The translations under genes and the position numbers were made by a program. Shown here piece by piece: positions 1 to 12,165 of a DNA stretch of 18,620 nucleotides. The DNA lies in assembly GCA_946481735.1 (NCBI GenBank), contig CAMLOU010000084.1, forward strand, positions 1-18,620. Reading direction: 5' to 3'. The stretch's first letter is position 1. Each line of letters begins with the position of its first letter. Under the pieces are notes generated by a model, which was not told the origin of the DNA, searched no databases, and worked only from the letters and a program-made list of their open reading frames with translations. The DNA comes from an uncultured Cellvibrio sp. (GTDB lineage Bacteria > Pseudomonadota > Gammaproteobacteria > Pseudomonadales > Cellvibrionaceae).

Positions 1-21
1 CGGTATAACAGGTGCTACGCA

Positions 22-46
22 AAATAAAGCAGGCTTAGCTTTTTTT
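22..46. terminator. weak candidate intrinsic terminator downstream of the fadL-type gene
   Basis: The arms AAATAAAGC (22-30) and GCTTTTTTT (38-46) can pair with one mismatch around a 7-nt loop. The structure is A-rich on one side and T-rich on the other, so it could act in either direction. It lies about 70 bp past the stop codon of the outer-membrane transporter gene. The stem has only two G-C pairs, so this is a weak prediction. Confidence 0.3.
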
Positions 47-117
47 ACATTCGGCATATTGCTGCGGTTGATGGAAACGCTGAAGCCGGTAGTGGTTATC
101 TGCCGGCTATCCTATTT

Positions 118-1449
118 CTAGAATTGAAAATTGGCTTGCACACCGACAATATCAACTTGCGCATCGAAATCACCGTAAACCTGATGACCGGTTTGCATAT
201 CGACATTGGCAATGCTGGCATCGTCGACCATCAGATGCGCGTAACCCACATCAAGGGATACGTTCTGGGAGACCGCAAAATTAAAACCCACACTTAACCA
301 GGTACGGTCCTGGTCGGGAATGCGTGGATTCACAATGGTCGGATCTGTTTGCGGCGCCTCATCAAAAGCGACACCGGCACGCCAGGTCCAGGCATTTCCC
401 GGTTGATAGGTCAGGCCCAATGCGTAGCGCATGGTGTCATCATAATGCAGTTCCAATTGGTCGACGGTCACACCATTGTCGGTGTTCATCACGTTAATGG
501 TGTCGATAGAACTCCACTGGGTCCAGGCGATATCACCATGTAGCGCCCATTGTGTATTCAATTGTTGTGAGAAGCTGAAGGTGAGTGTATCCGGCAGCTC
601 GACATCGGCGGCTGCATCGCCATCCAGGGTGTTCAAGGTGGCGGAACAAATGGTGCCGGTGGTCGGAGCCGGCGGTGCACCGGTTGGAAAACCCGCGCCG
701 GGTGTGCAGGCGGCATTCAATGCAAAACGTGCATCACCGTCCAATTCAAAATCGGCGCCCTGGCGCCACACGAGCCCGAAGCTGGTGCTGTCCGTTGGGC
801 GATAAAATGCACTGACATCGGCAACGAACGCGTGATCAGAACCTTCGATCTTCGCGCTGCTATCCGTCGCCGGATTGGGATTAATGCCCAGCGTGGAATC
901 CACCTGACTTTCCAGAATTACTTCGGCGCGTTGATAACTGACCCCCAGGCCCAGCGAAAAATTATCGGAAATTTCGTAAGCAAAGGTCGTGTTGACGCTG
1001 GCCACTTCAAGCTCACTATAGGTGGCGAGATAGCGTCCCATCCAATCCCGGCCATAATCACTGGCTAAGCCAAAAGGTCCGTTTAATCCCAGGCCAAACG
1101 TGAGCCGGTCATTCAGCGGATGCACATAATAAGCATTTGGCACAACGCCGGTTTCATCGGTTGCACTTTCGATGCCGTTGGTGTTTGAGCCCTGATCATG
1201 AAAAACCGATTCGGTAAAAACAAGGTTACCTGCCAGGGTGAGATGGCGGCCTTCCAATTGGCTGAGGCCGGCCGGATTAAAAAAAACGCTGCTGGCATCA
1301 ATCACGTTGGATGCAGTACCTGCAAACGCGCTGCCCAAGTGAGCAGGACTTTGTTCGAGTAACTGGAATGATGAGGCGAATGCCACGCCGGGTAGCGCAG
1401 AGAGAATGGCGAGAGCGAGTGTCGATTGGCGGGGTAATCTGGTAATCAT
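118..1449 (-). CDS. FadL/OmpP1/TodX-family outer-membrane transporter
   Basis: This 443-residue protein belongs to the FadL family of outer-membrane beta-barrels, which take up long-chain fatty acids or other hydrophobic compounds by diffusion. Residues 1-25 form a signal peptide with a likely cut after the A-F-A motif. The mature N-terminus (SSFQLLEQSP) fits the FadL plug region, and the conserved NPAG motif is at 58-61. The rest alternates barrel strands with aromatic residues, and the last residue is Phe, the usual sorting signal for outer-membrane proteins. The ATG is preceded by a good GGAGG site. A short hairpin (CTGCTG/CAGCAG, 1463-1479) lies in the leader just before that site. The gene stands alone, about 310 bp after the efflux operon. 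The substrate cannot be told from sequence; fatty acids or hydrocarbons are the family expectation. Confidence 0.9.
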   Translation of the reverse strand: MITRLPRQSTLALAILSALPGVAFASSFQLLEQSPAHLGSAFAGTASNVIDASSVFFNPAGLSQLEGRHLTLAGNLVFTESVFHDQGSNTNGIESATDETGVVPNAYYVHPLNDRLTFGLGLNGPFGLASDYGRDWMGRYLATYSELEVASVNTTFAYEISDNFSLGLGVSYQRAEVILESQVDSTLGINPNPATDSSAKIEGSDHAFVADVSAFYRPTDSTSFGLVWRQGADFELDGDARFALNAACTPGAGFPTGAPPAPTTGTICSATLNTLDGDAAADVELPDTLTFSFSQQLNTQWALHGDIAWTQWSSIDTINVMNTDNGVTVDQLELHYDDTMRYALGLTYQPGNAWTWRAGVAFDEAPQTDPTIVNPRIPDQDRTWLSVGFNFAVSQNVSLDVGYAHLMVDDASIANVDMQTGHQVYGDFDAQVDIVGVQANFQF

Positions 1450-1534
1450 ACTTCCTCCATTGCTGCTGGTTCACAGCAGTAAATCTGACGGGACAAAAAA
1501 ATACGTGGTGTTATTGCAATAAACTTTCTCTGTG

Positions 1535-1640
1535 TTTTCTGTGTGTTAGTGAGAAGAAATTTTTGATACGAACGAAAGCAGCACGATGATCACTGTCGCA
1601 CACAATCGCAGGAAAAGAGTGTTCGTTAACACACAAAAAA
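1535..1640. repeat. imperfect 18-bp inverted repeat bounding a 106-bp segment
   Basis: The arm at 1535-1552 matches the reverse complement of 1623-1640 at 15 of 18 positions, with a perfect core of 9 bases (TGTGTGTTA against TAACACACA). In a plus-strand transcript two of the three mismatches become G-U pairs. The loop is 70 nt. No flanking target duplication is evident, so a mobile origin is not shown. Confidence 0.45.
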
Positions 1641-1714
1641 GTAAAAAAACGATGTATTAAATAGTAGTGGAGATAGCCATTGATATCCGTTGAAGATAGC
1701 CAGGCGGTAAGTAA

Positions 1715-1732
1715 ATGTTCTTCCCTGAACAT
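1715..1732 (-). terminator. weak candidate terminator after czcA
   Basis: On the minus strand ATGTTC and GAACAT form a 6-bp stem with a 6-nt loop, followed by TTTACTT, starting about 29 bp past the pump stop codon. The stem is A-T rich and the T-tract is interrupted, so the call is tentative. Confidence 0.25.
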
Positions 1733-1760
1733 GAAGTGAGTCAAGAAATACAATCACGTG

Positions 1761-5853
<4,093 letters not shown>

Positions 5854-5857
<4 letters not shown>

Positions 5858-7146
5858 GGCGTGACTCCTTGCTTTGATGGCGATGGGTCGTCGTTAAACA
5901 GGATGGCGCCGCTGAGCCGGTCAATCTCCGTTCGCCAGTAGTGGGCCTGGGCCGCCGATTGAATCAGTTCAAGCTGGGCATCCAGCAACTCATTCTGTAC
6001 CAGGCTCCATTCCATATAACTGTAGCGACCGCGTGCAAACGCATCGTCAGCTTCGGTAAGGGCGCGGGATAGTAAGGGCACAATTTCGTCGCGCAGGATT
6101 TTTGCCCGTTGCAACGCGAGTTGCTGTTGCTCTCCCAGCTGTAAGAGTTGGCTGCGCAGTTCGAGGATCGCGCTGTCCTGTTGTTGCATGGCTAATTGTT
6201 GTTGCGCGCGCGCGGTTTTTATCTCGCCGGATGCGCGAGCTCTACTGGACAAGGGCACACTGATACCCAGCACTAATGCGGTGTCGTCGCTTTCGCGTAT
6301 ATGGCGAAGGCCCGCTTGCCACTCCGGTGTTAACGAGCTACGGCTGCGTGCAAGATTCAGTTCAGCAGTGCGCAATCGCGTTTCATCAGCCAATAAGCGC
6401 AGGTCGGGGTGTTGATCCAATAAGCTGAGGATGTGCTCGCGGGATGCTGGTGCGCCGAGGTTGTGCAAGTTGCCCTGTGCGGTGAAATGAAAATCATCTG
6501 GTTCACCCCATAATTTACTTAGCGACATTTTTGCCAGCAGCACCGTATTTTCTGCATCGAGCCGGGCAATATCAGCTCGGGCAAGTGCCGCTTGTGCACG
6601 CAGTAACTCGGCGGCAGGAGAGCGACCGGCAGCGACACGTTTCTGTAAATCCGTTACACGGCGTTGCCAGAGTTGATGACTTTGCTGATGAATACTCAAT
6701 AATTCCTGCGCGGCGACCACTGCAATAAAACCGCGCGTGATTTCCGTCAGCAGATCCAGCGCAAACACGTGTTCTTCAGTCGCCAGTGCCTGTTGTCGCG
6801 CCGTGACAATCGCTTGTCGTGCATCACGTTGATAACGCGGTTCAATAACCGATGACAACGACAGTGTCAGTTCAGCGTTTTGTGTTTCCTGGAAGGCGCC
6901 GCTGCCAGCAATATTTTCCAGTTCGGCGGATAGCCTCAGCGGTGGTGACAAGGCCGCACTTTCCTGATCACCCGCCAGGGCTTGTGTGCGCAGTGTGAAT
7001 TGAGTTAACTGCGGGTGTTGTTGCAGGCCGAGACGCAGTGCGTCCTGCAATGATAATAAACGTTGATCGGGCTGTTCAGCCCTGGCCGACGCCACAATGA
7101 ATGAGCACAACGCGATCAGCGCGCCGTGCAGTAATACATTACGCAT
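5854..7146 (-). CDS. czcC: CzcC-type outer-membrane efflux channel (TolC family)
   Basis: This 430-residue protein is the outer-membrane factor of the exporter. A signal peptide covers residues 1-23 (ending A-S-A-R-A). The opening LSLQDALRLGLQQHPQL is the typical first helix of OEP repeats, and the rest is long amphipathic helical coiled coil rich in Gln, Leu and Ala, with two OEP repeats as expected for a trimeric channel-tunnel. Length is normal. The ATG is preceded by GGAG at good spacing. It is the first gene of the efflux trio, 75 bp after the small His-rich protein, and its stop codon overlaps the adaptor start by 4 nt. No lipid-attachment cysteine is evident near the end of the signal peptide, so it is probably not acylated. 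Confidence 0.93.
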
Positions 7147-7221
7147 AGAAACTCCAGCATAGAAATTTCAGCAAATACAAAGAGCCACCGTTTGCAGAGA
7201 GAAAACGGGAAGAGAAAAGGC

Positions 7222-7605
7222 TTAGCTGGAGAAAGCAGGGGGCGCGCGCAATGGCGGACGTAACAGGAAGTATTTATTAGTGAACGGCTGAAGAACTGTG
7301 CGGGGGAAAGATCGCGTGGGGCCAATCAACAGCAGCGCGTAAACCAGCGCGGTGATAAGTAGTGGCAGGTCGATTTTAGTAAGTTTGAATAAAATGGATT
7401 CTACGAGTTCGGCGTCGGCATCGATATGGGTTTCATCGCCATGCTCATGATCGGGATGACCACTTAATAAATCCATGTGCACCGATACGGGCGGTTCCTG
7501 TCCATCAAAACAAAAATGCCCGTGCAATCCACCCCACATAGCACACAGCCAGACGATTAACGTCAGGAAGATAAAGCGGCGGTAATTGGCAAGGTGGTTG
7601 GACAC
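7222..7605 (-). CDS. small His-rich membrane protein leading the czc operon (CzcI-like role possible)
   Basis: This 127-residue protein has an N-terminal membrane or signal segment (about 11-27), a His/Asp/Cys-rich middle (28-64, with H28, H30, C32, H43, H50, H53, H55, H60), a second membrane segment (about 78-95), and a C-terminal tail with Arg-Pro-Pro-Leu-Arg-Ala-Pro-Pro. I recall small proteins of this look immediately upstream of czcCBA-type operons in other proteobacteria, but I know of no assigned biochemical function. Periplasmic metal binding or sensing is an inference from composition. The start is GTG at 7605: the frame has a stop codon four codons upstream, and no in-frame ATG precedes the first membrane segment. 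The ribosome site is weak (GAG). It reads in the same direction as czcC, 75 bp away, so co-transcription is likely. Confidence 0.75.
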   Translation of the reverse strand: MSNHLANYRRFIFLTLIVWLCAMWGGLHGHFCFDGQEPPVSVHMDLLSGHPDHEHGDETHIDADAELVESILFKLTKIDLPLLITALVYALLLIGPTRSFPRTVLQPFTNKYFLLRPPLRAPPAFSS

Positions 7606-7634
7606 GAGCGCATCTCATTGTCGGGAATGCGCAG

Positions 7635-7661
7635 ACTATAACGGATAACCCTCGGTCGCAA
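7635..7661 (-). promoter_or_regulatory. candidate promoter of the czc efflux operon
   Basis: On the minus strand TATAGT (7635-7640) is a good -10 element, with TTGCGA (7656-7661) upstream at a short 15-bp spacing. Transcription would start near 7628, about 23 nt before the GTG of the first gene. No clear operator dyad for a metal regulator was found beside it. The spacing is not ideal, so confidence is low. Confidence 0.35.
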
Positions 7662-7671
7662 GTAGGACACA

Positions 7672-7701
7672 GTAGGTCGGATTAGCGCAGCGTAATCCGA
7701 C
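7672..7701 (+). repeat. REP-like palindromic element, copy 1
   Basis: The unit begins GTAG and contains the inverted arms GTCGGATTA (7676-7684) and TAATCCGAC (7693-7701), a perfect 9-bp stem around GCGCAGCG. It lies between the purD stop and the czc operon promoter. A 5' GTAG tetranucleotide next to a short imperfect palindrome is the hallmark of REP elements served by RAYT transposases. Two further copies flank the other side of purD. Confidence 0.85.
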
Positions 7702-7716
7702 ACCACCACTTATGTG

Positions 7717-9003
7717 CTATTCCCGCTCCCGCGCAATCGCACGATAACCAATATCCTTGCGATAGAAGACGCCATCCCACTGAATCTTCGCGGCCAGTTC
7801 ATAAGCGCGCTGTTGCGCTTCAGACACGGTGTTGCCTAACGCCGTCGCACAAAGCACACGTCCGCCATTGGTAACAACCTTGCCATCTTTGTTGGTTGTG
7901 CCGGCGTGGAAAACTTTTTCGCCACTGACTTCTTCAGTGGGTAAACCGGAGATCACATCGCCTTTATTGTAATCACCGGGATAACCGCCAGCCGCGAGCA
8001 CCACACCAATGGACGCGCGCTCATCCCAGTCGGCGGTTACTTTATCAAGATCACCTTTCAATGCAGCGAGACACAACGCAACCAGATCGGATTGCAGGCG
8101 CAGCATAATGGGTTGGGTTTCAGGATCGCCAAAGCGGCAATTGTATTCGATTACCTTGGGTGCACCGGAGGCATCAATCATCAGTCCGGCATACAAAAAA
8201 CCGGTGTAGTCATTGCCTTCGGCAGCCATGCCATCCACGGTAGGACGAATGATGTCCTGCATCACGCGATCATGCACCGCTTGCGTCACAACCGGCGCGG
8301 GAGAATAAGCACCCATACCGCCGGTGTTGGGGCCGGTATCACCATCGCCCACGCGCTTGTGATCCTGGCTGGTGGCCATGGGTAGGATATTTTTGCCGTC
8401 TACCATTACGATAAAGCTGGCTTCTTCACCGGCGAGAAATTCTTCGATCACAACGCGACAACCGGCATCACCAAAGGCGTTGCCAGATAACATATCGCGC
8501 ACCGCTGCTTCGGCTTGGTCGAGGGTCTCTGCCACGATCACACCCTTACCGGCGGCAAGGCCATCAGCTTTCACCACGATGGGTGCGCCTTTCTCACGCA
8601 GGTAAGCCAGGGCTGGCTCAACCTCGGTAAAGTTTTGGTATTCAGCGGTGGGAATCTTGTGGCGTGCGAGGAAATCTTTGGTGAAGGCTTTGGAACCTTC
8701 CAGCTGCGCGGCACCTTTGGTGGGGCCAAAGCAGGGCAGTTTGCGTTCATTAAAGAAATCGACAATACCGGCCACCAGCGGCACTTCCGGCCCGACAATG
8801 GTTAAGCCCACGTCGTTTGCTTCAGCAAAATCTGCGAGCCTGGAGAAGTCGAGGATATCGATAGACACATTGGCGAGTTTATTGTCGAGCAAGGTTCCTG
8901 CGTTGCCCGGCGCAACAAATACTTTTTCAACCTGTGGGCTTTGCGCCGCTTTCCAGGCCAACGCATGTTCGCGTCCGCCGCTGCCAATAATCAAAATGTT
9001 CAT
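7717..9003 (-). CDS. purD: phosphoribosylamine-glycine ligase (GAR synthetase)
   Basis: PurD joins glycine to 5-phosphoribosylamine using ATP, the second step of purine synthesis, in the cytoplasm. The 428-residue length fits the family. Residues 1-20 hold the N-domain loop GSGGREHALAW, GPEVPLVAG lies near 70-78, and the ATP-grasp domain follows, with GPTKGAAQLEGSKAF near 94-108 and the conserved KADGLAAGKGV. The C-terminal part carries the metal and phosphate ligands in YNCRFGDPETQP. The ATG is the conserved MNILIIGSGG start, although the upstream GAGA is a weak ribosome site. It follows purH in the same direction after a 107-bp gap filled by a pair of REP-like elements, so levels of the two proteins may be set separately even if co-transcribed. 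Confidence 0.97.
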   Translation of the reverse strand: MNILIIGSGGREHALAWKAAQSPQVEKVFVAPGNAGTLLDNKLANVSIDILDFSRLADFAEANDVGLTIVGPEVPLVAGIVDFFNERKLPCFGPTKGAAQLEGSKAFTKDFLARHKIPTAEYQNFTEVEPALAYLREKGAPIVVKADGLAAGKGVIVAETLDQAEAAVRDMLSGNAFGDAGCRVVIEEFLAGEEASFIVMVDGKNILPMATSQDHKRVGDGDTGPNTGGMGAYSPAPVVTQAVHDRVMQDIIRPTVDGMAAEGNDYTGFLYAGLMIDASGAPKVIEYNCRFGDPETQPIMLRLQSDLVALCLAALKGDLDKVTADWDERASIGVVLAAGGYPGDYNKGDVISGLPTEEVSGEKVFHAGTTNKDGKVVTNGGRVLCATALGNTVSEAQQRAYELAAKIQWDGVFYRKDIGYRAIARERE

Positions 9004-9020
9004 AACTTATTTCTCTACCC

Positions 9021-9050
9021 GTAGGTCGGATTAGCGAAGCGTAATCCGAC
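9021..9050 (+). repeat. REP-like palindromic element, copy 2
   Basis: This copy differs from copy 1 at one base in the loop region. It begins GTAGG, with arms GTCGGATTA (9025-9033) and TAATCCGAC (9042-9050). It sits 17 bp before the purD start codon, so its stem-loop would lie in the purD leader. Confidence 0.85.
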
Positions 9051-9072
9051 ATTTTTATTAAATAGGCCGCTT

Positions 9073-9108
9073 GTCGGATTACAGCGCTGCGCGCTTAATC
9101 CGACCTAC
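9073..9108 (-). repeat. REP-like palindromic element, copy 3 (inverted, longer loop)
   Basis: Read on the minus strand it begins GTAGGTCGGATTA and ends TAATCCGAC, with a longer centre than copies 1 and 2. It starts 2 bp past the purH stop codon. It is convergent with copy 2, the outer 13 bases of the two copies being perfect reverse complements (9021-9033 with 9096-9108). The pair therefore resembles a BIME and could also fold as one long stem. Confidence 0.82.
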
Positions 9109-9110
9109 TT

Positions 9111-10688
9111 TTAGTGGCGGAAATGGCGCATGCCGGTGAACACCATGGCCATGCCGTGTTCATCGGCAGCGGCGATCACTTCTTCATCGCGCATGGAACC
9201 ACCGGGCTGGATTACCGCAGCGATGCCGACTTTAGCGGCGTTATCAATACCGTCGCGGAAGGGGAAAAAGGCATCGGAAGCCATCACGGAACCGGCGACT
9301 TGCAAGCCAGCGTGCTCCGCTTTAATGGCGGCGATGCGCGCAGAGTTAACGCGGCTCATCTGGCCCGCACCCACGCCGATGGTCTGGTTATTCTTCGCGT
9401 AAATAATCGCGTTGGATTTCACAAACTTGGCCACCTTCCACGCAAATAATAAATCACGCATTTCGGTTTCGGTGGGTACACGTTTGGTCACAACTTTCAG
9501 GTCGCTTTCAGTCACCATGCCATTATCGCGATCCTGCACCAGCAGGCCACCATTAACGCGTTTGTAATCCAGGCCGCCAATGCGTTCAGTGCCCCATTCA
9601 CCACAAGCCAGCAGGCGCACATTTTGTTTGGCTTTCACAACTTCAATAGCATCGGCGGCAATGCTCGGTGCAATAATCACCTCCACAAATTGACGCTCGA
9701 TGATGGCTTTAGCGGTTTCCGCATCCAGTTCGCGGTTAAACGCGATAATGCCGCCGAAGGCCGATTCCGGGTCAGTGGCATAGGCCAGGTCGTAGGCGGT
9801 TTTGATATTGCTGCTGATGGCTACGCCGCAGGGGTTTGCGTGTTTGACGATGACGCAGGCTGGCTCAGTAAAGGATTTAACCGTTTCCAATGCCGCATCG
9901 GTGTCGGCCACATTGTTATAGGAAAGTTCTTTGCCCTGTAATTGTTTTGCGGTGGCGATGCTGACTTCCTGTGGATTTTTTTCAACATAAAACGCCGCTT
10001 TCTGATGCGGGTTTTCGCCGTAGCGCATTTCCTGGGCTTTGATAAATTGCGTATTGAAAGTACGCGGAAAAGCTTCACTGCCGCCGTCAACCAGGCGACC
10101 AAAGTAATTGGCAATAGCGCCGTCGTAAGCGGCGGTGTGTTCGTAAGCTTTAATGGCCAGATCAAAACGGGTTTTGTAGGTGGTGTTGCCGTTATTGGTG
10201 TTTAATTCCTCGAGGATGGCTGCATAGTCCGATGCATTAACAACAATATTCACGAAGGCATGATTCTTGGCCGCCGCGCGTACCATGGTGGGCCCGCCGA
10301 TATCAATATTTTCTACCGCGTCTTCCAAAGAACAATCAGCCTTGGCCACGGTTTTTTCGAAGGGATACAAATTAACGACGACCATGTCGATGGCGTTGAT
10401 GCCGTGTTCGTTCATTACCGCATCGTCCATACCGCGACGGGCGAGGATGCCGCCGTGCACTTTGGGGTGCAGGGTTTTAACGCGACCGTCCATCATCTCC
10501 GGAAAACCGGTGTAATCAGAAACCTCAATGGCAGGAATCTTGTTGTCGGTGAGCAGGCGGTAGGTGCCGCCGGTGGATAAAATTTCCACGCCTTGGGCGT
10601 GCAGGGCTTGTGCGAATTCCACAATACCGGTTTTATCGGAGACGCTGATCAAAGCGCGCTTGACGGGAACAAGATTAACGCTGGACAT
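9111..10688 (-). CDS. purH: bifunctional AICAR transformylase / IMP cyclohydrolase
   Basis: PurH catalyses the last two steps of IMP synthesis: formyl transfer from 10-formyl-tetrahydrofolate to AICAR, then ring closure. Its 525 residues match the family. The N-terminal MGS-like cyclohydrolase domain (about 1-200) has SVSDKTGI (16-23), the glycine-rich STGGT (38-42) and [13 protein letters not shown] (68-80). The transformylase domain begins at MRYGENPHQ (221-229) and holds the catalytic KHANPCG at 282-288. It is the first gene of a purH-purD pair and lies just downstream of the dusB-fis terminator, so it probably has its own promoter in 10689-10735, where no clear consensus is seen. The upstream GGGGA is rather far from the ATG, but the conserved N-terminus supports this start. 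Confidence 0.97.
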   Translation of the reverse strand: MSSVNLVPVKRALISVSDKTGIVEFAQALHAQGVEILSTGGTYRLLTDNKIPAIEVSDYTGFPEMMDGRVKTLHPKVHGGILARRGMDDAVMNEHGINAIDMVVVNLYPFEKTVAKADCSLEDAVENIDIGGPTMVRAAAKNHAFVNIVVNASDYAAILEELNTNNGNTTYKTRFDLAIKAYEHTAAYDGAIANYFGRLVDGGSEAFPRTFNTQFIKAQEMRYGENPHQKAAFYVEKNPQEVSIATAKQLQGKELSYNNVADTDAALETVKSFTEPACVIVKHANPCGVAISSNIKTAYDLAYATDPESAFGGIIAFNRELDAETAKAIIERQFVEVIIAPSIAADAIEVVKAKQNVRLLACGEWGTERIGGLDYKRVNGGLLVQDRDNGMVTESDLKVVTKRVPTETEMRDLLFAWKVAKFVKSNAIIYAKNNQTIGVGAGQMSRVNSARIAAIKAEHAGLQVAGSVMASDAFFPFRDGIDNAAKVGIAAVIQPGGSMRDEEVIAAADEHGMAMVFTGMRHFRH

Positions 10689-10734
10689 ATTGGTGGTATT
10701 TCCCCATGGTTAAACAGAAATCGACAAACTGTTA

Positions 10735-10770
10735 AAAAGCAAAAGGGGTGGTTTTTATTCCACCCCTTTT
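10735..10770 (-). terminator. intrinsic terminator of the dusB-fis operon
   Basis: On the minus strand an 11-bp perfect stem (AAAAGGGGTGG at 10770-10760 with CCACCCCTTTT at 10751-10741) encloses an 8-nt loop and runs into TTTTGCTTTTT. It lies 36 bp past the fis stop codon. This is the clearest intrinsic terminator in the window and separates dusB-fis from purHD. Confidence 0.9.
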
Positions 10771-10805
10771 ATGGGAGACGCTGGCTCGCGCTCCGCGATA
10801 CCGCC

Positions 10806-11108
10806 TTAGAGCAGGCCGTATTGCTTTAATTTTTTACGCAGGGTTCCGCGGTTCAAACCCAGCACTTGTGCGGCGCGGGTCTGGTTGTGACGCGTGTACT
10901 TGAGCACGATCTCCAACATGGGCGCCTCCACTTCAGCCATCACCATATCGTACACATCACTCACCGGCTGGCCGTCCAGGTTCTGGAAATAATTTTCCAT
11001 CGCTTGTTCAACGCAACCGCGCAGGGATTGTGATTGCGCTGCCTGGGCAAAGCCGTTGGCGGGGCTGGTGGTGGCTGGGGCTTCTGTCATAAAAGTTGCT
11101 GTGTTCAT
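10806..11108 (-). CDS. fis: Fis family DNA-binding nucleoid protein
   Basis: Fis is a homodimeric nucleoid protein that bends DNA and activates rRNA and other promoters. This copy has 100 residues, against 98 in E. coli. The variable N-terminus (1-28) is followed by the dimerisation helices (about 29-70) and a C-terminal helix-turn-helix (about 73-97) with the highly conserved end [20 protein letters not shown]. The ATG overlaps the dusB stop codon (ATGA) and has GAGG ten bases upstream within dusB. A second Met at residue 7 is an alternative start. dusB-fis is the standard arrangement in gammaproteobacteria, and the coupling ties Fis synthesis to dusB translation. Confidence 0.96.
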   Translation of the reverse strand: MNTATFMTEAPATTSPANGFAQAAQSQSLRGCVEQAMENYFQNLDGQPVSDVYDMVMAEVEAPMLEIVLKYTRHNQTRAAQVLGLNRGTLRKKLKQYGLL

Positions 11109-12094
11109 GCCGCTATATCCTCTTTCGTAATCAGCTGTTCAAAGAACGTTTGAACGCTGGCATGTTGTTCTTCTGCGTTGTCGAGACGATTGAACTGTTG
11201 GCGAAACGACTCACTGCCGGCGACGGTTTGCAGATACCAGCCCACATGTTTGCGAGCGATACGCGGCCCCATTACATCGCCATAGAAGTCGTACAGTTCA
11301 CGCAGATGGCTACAAAGAATTTCCCTGACTTCCGTCAGAGAGGGTTCAGGTAATTGTTCACCTGTACGCAGGTAATGTGCTATTTCGCGAAAAATCCACG
11401 GCCGCCCTTGAGCGGCCCGTCCGATCATCACCGCTTGCGCGCCGGTTTGCTCAAGCACCTGGCGCGCCTTGGGTGCCGAGTCGATATCACCGTTGCAAAA
11501 CACCGGTATATCAACAGCCTGCACCACGGCGGCTATCGTGTCGTACTCCGCCGCTCCCGTAAAACCACAGGCGCGGGTGCGTCCGTGGATGGCGAGGGCG
11601 GCGATACCATTGTCCTGTGCGATTCGCGCAACGCGCAGGGCGTTGCGGTCTTCCATACTCCAGCCGGTGCGAATCTTCAGCGTCACCGGAATATCCACGG
11701 CTGAGACAACAGCGCGCAGAATATCGTTTACCAATTGTTCATCTTTTAACAAGGCCGAGCCGGCGGCTTTCTTGCAGACCTTTTTGGCGGGGCAGCCCAT
11801 ATTGATATCAATAATCTGGGCTCCGTTGTCCGCATTCAGGCGCGCTGCCTCGGCCATCATCTCCGGATCACCGCCAGCAATCTGCACCGATATCGGCGCG
11901 ACTTCACCGCGATGGTCCAGGCGCAAACTGCTCTTGCGACTGCCCCAGAGTTCCGCATTGGCGGTCACCATTTCGGACACAACCAACCCCGCACCCAGTT
12001 GGCGGCACAATTGCCGAAAGGGGCGGTCGGTTACCCCGGCCATGGGCGCGAGGATGACCTGGCTGTCGATCTGATAGGGACCTATCCGGAACAC
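11105..12094 (-). CDS. dusB: tRNA-dihydrouridine synthase B
   Basis: DusB is an FMN enzyme that reduces U17 of tRNAs to dihydrouridine using NADPH. The protein has the TIM-barrel opening [12 protein letters not shown], the catalytic cysteine in NMGCPAKKV (Cys105 counted from the upstream start, Cys101 from the chosen start), the LKIRTGW and IHGRTR motifs, and the FMN phosphate site [13 protein letters not shown]. The frame is open to a GTG at 12106 (333 residues). I prefer the GTG at 12094 (329 residues), because it has GGAG six bases upstream and gives an N-terminus (FRIGPYQI) aligned with E. coli DusB (MRIGQYQL). Its stop overlaps the fis start by 4 nt. The neighbouring DUF3426 gene ends 250 bp upstream, so dusB-fis likely has its own promoter. 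Confidence 0.95.
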   Translation of the reverse strand: MFRIGPYQIDSQVILAPMAGVTDRPFRQLCRQLGAGLVVSEMVTANAELWGSRKSSLRLDHRGEVAPISVQIAGGDPEMMAEAARLNADNGAQIIDINMGCPAKKVCKKAAGSALLKDEQLVNDILRAVVSAVDIPVTLKIRTGWSMEDRNALRVARIAQDNGIAALAIHGRTRACGFTGAAEYDTIAAVVQAVDIPVFCNGDIDSAPKARQVLEQTGAQAVMIGRAAQGRPWIFREIAHYLRTGEQLPEPSLTEVREILCSHLRELYDFYGDVMGPRIARKHVGWYLQTVAGSESFRQQFNRLDNAEEQHASVQTFFEQLITKEDIAA

Positions 12095-12149
12095 ATGGCG
12101 CTCCACAGGATGAGCAGATTACAAAAAAATGATGGAGGATCTCGCTGTC

Positions 12150-12165
12150 GCCAGCGTCGTGCCAA
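12150..12165 (-). promoter_or_regulatory. sigma-54-like promoter element upstream of dusB-fis
   Basis: On the minus strand TTGGCACGACGCTGGC matches the -24/-12 layout: GG, ten bases, then GC. The -24 box is a perfect TTGGCACG, while the -12 box is TGGC instead of TTGC. Transcription would start near 12138, about 44 nt before the preferred dusB start. No activator site was recognised, and a chance match is possible. Confidence 0.35.

Larger units (their letters stand above)
1450..1760. other. intergenic region between czcA and the fadL-type gene
   Basis: No convincing gene is seen in these 311 bp. An 80-codon minus-strand frame (1511-1753) spans most of it but lacks a ribosome site and resembles no family I know. 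The stretch contains a weak 6-bp stem (1715-1732), a 9-bp direct repeat AGATAGCCA at 1671-1679 and 1694-1702, an imperfect 18-bp inverted repeat (1535-1552 with 1623-1640), and the 5' leader of the fadL-type gene. T-runs on the minus strand lie around 1632-1650. Confidence 0.6.

Noticed and set aside
1511..1753. 80-codon minus-strand open frame between czcA and the fadL-type gene
   Set aside because: It has no ribosome site, no recognisable family, and runs through the inverted repeat and T-rich stretches. It is better explained as non-coding intergenic DNA.
7116..7325. 69-codon frame overlapping the starts of czcC and the end of the small His-rich gene
   Set aside because: It overlaps two better supported genes out of frame and has no family features.
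7677..9108. The three palindromes considered as a CRISPR array or att sites
   Set aside because: They occur in both orientations, have unequal centres, and are separated by a whole gene, with no regular spacers and no cas or integrase genes. They fit REP elements.
10710..10735. Inverted repeat TTAAACAG / CTGTTAA upstream of purH, considered as a PurR-type operator
   Set aside because: It does not resemble the ACGCAAACG-type PurR box, its arms differ by an extra base, and it merges with the T-tract of the fis terminator.
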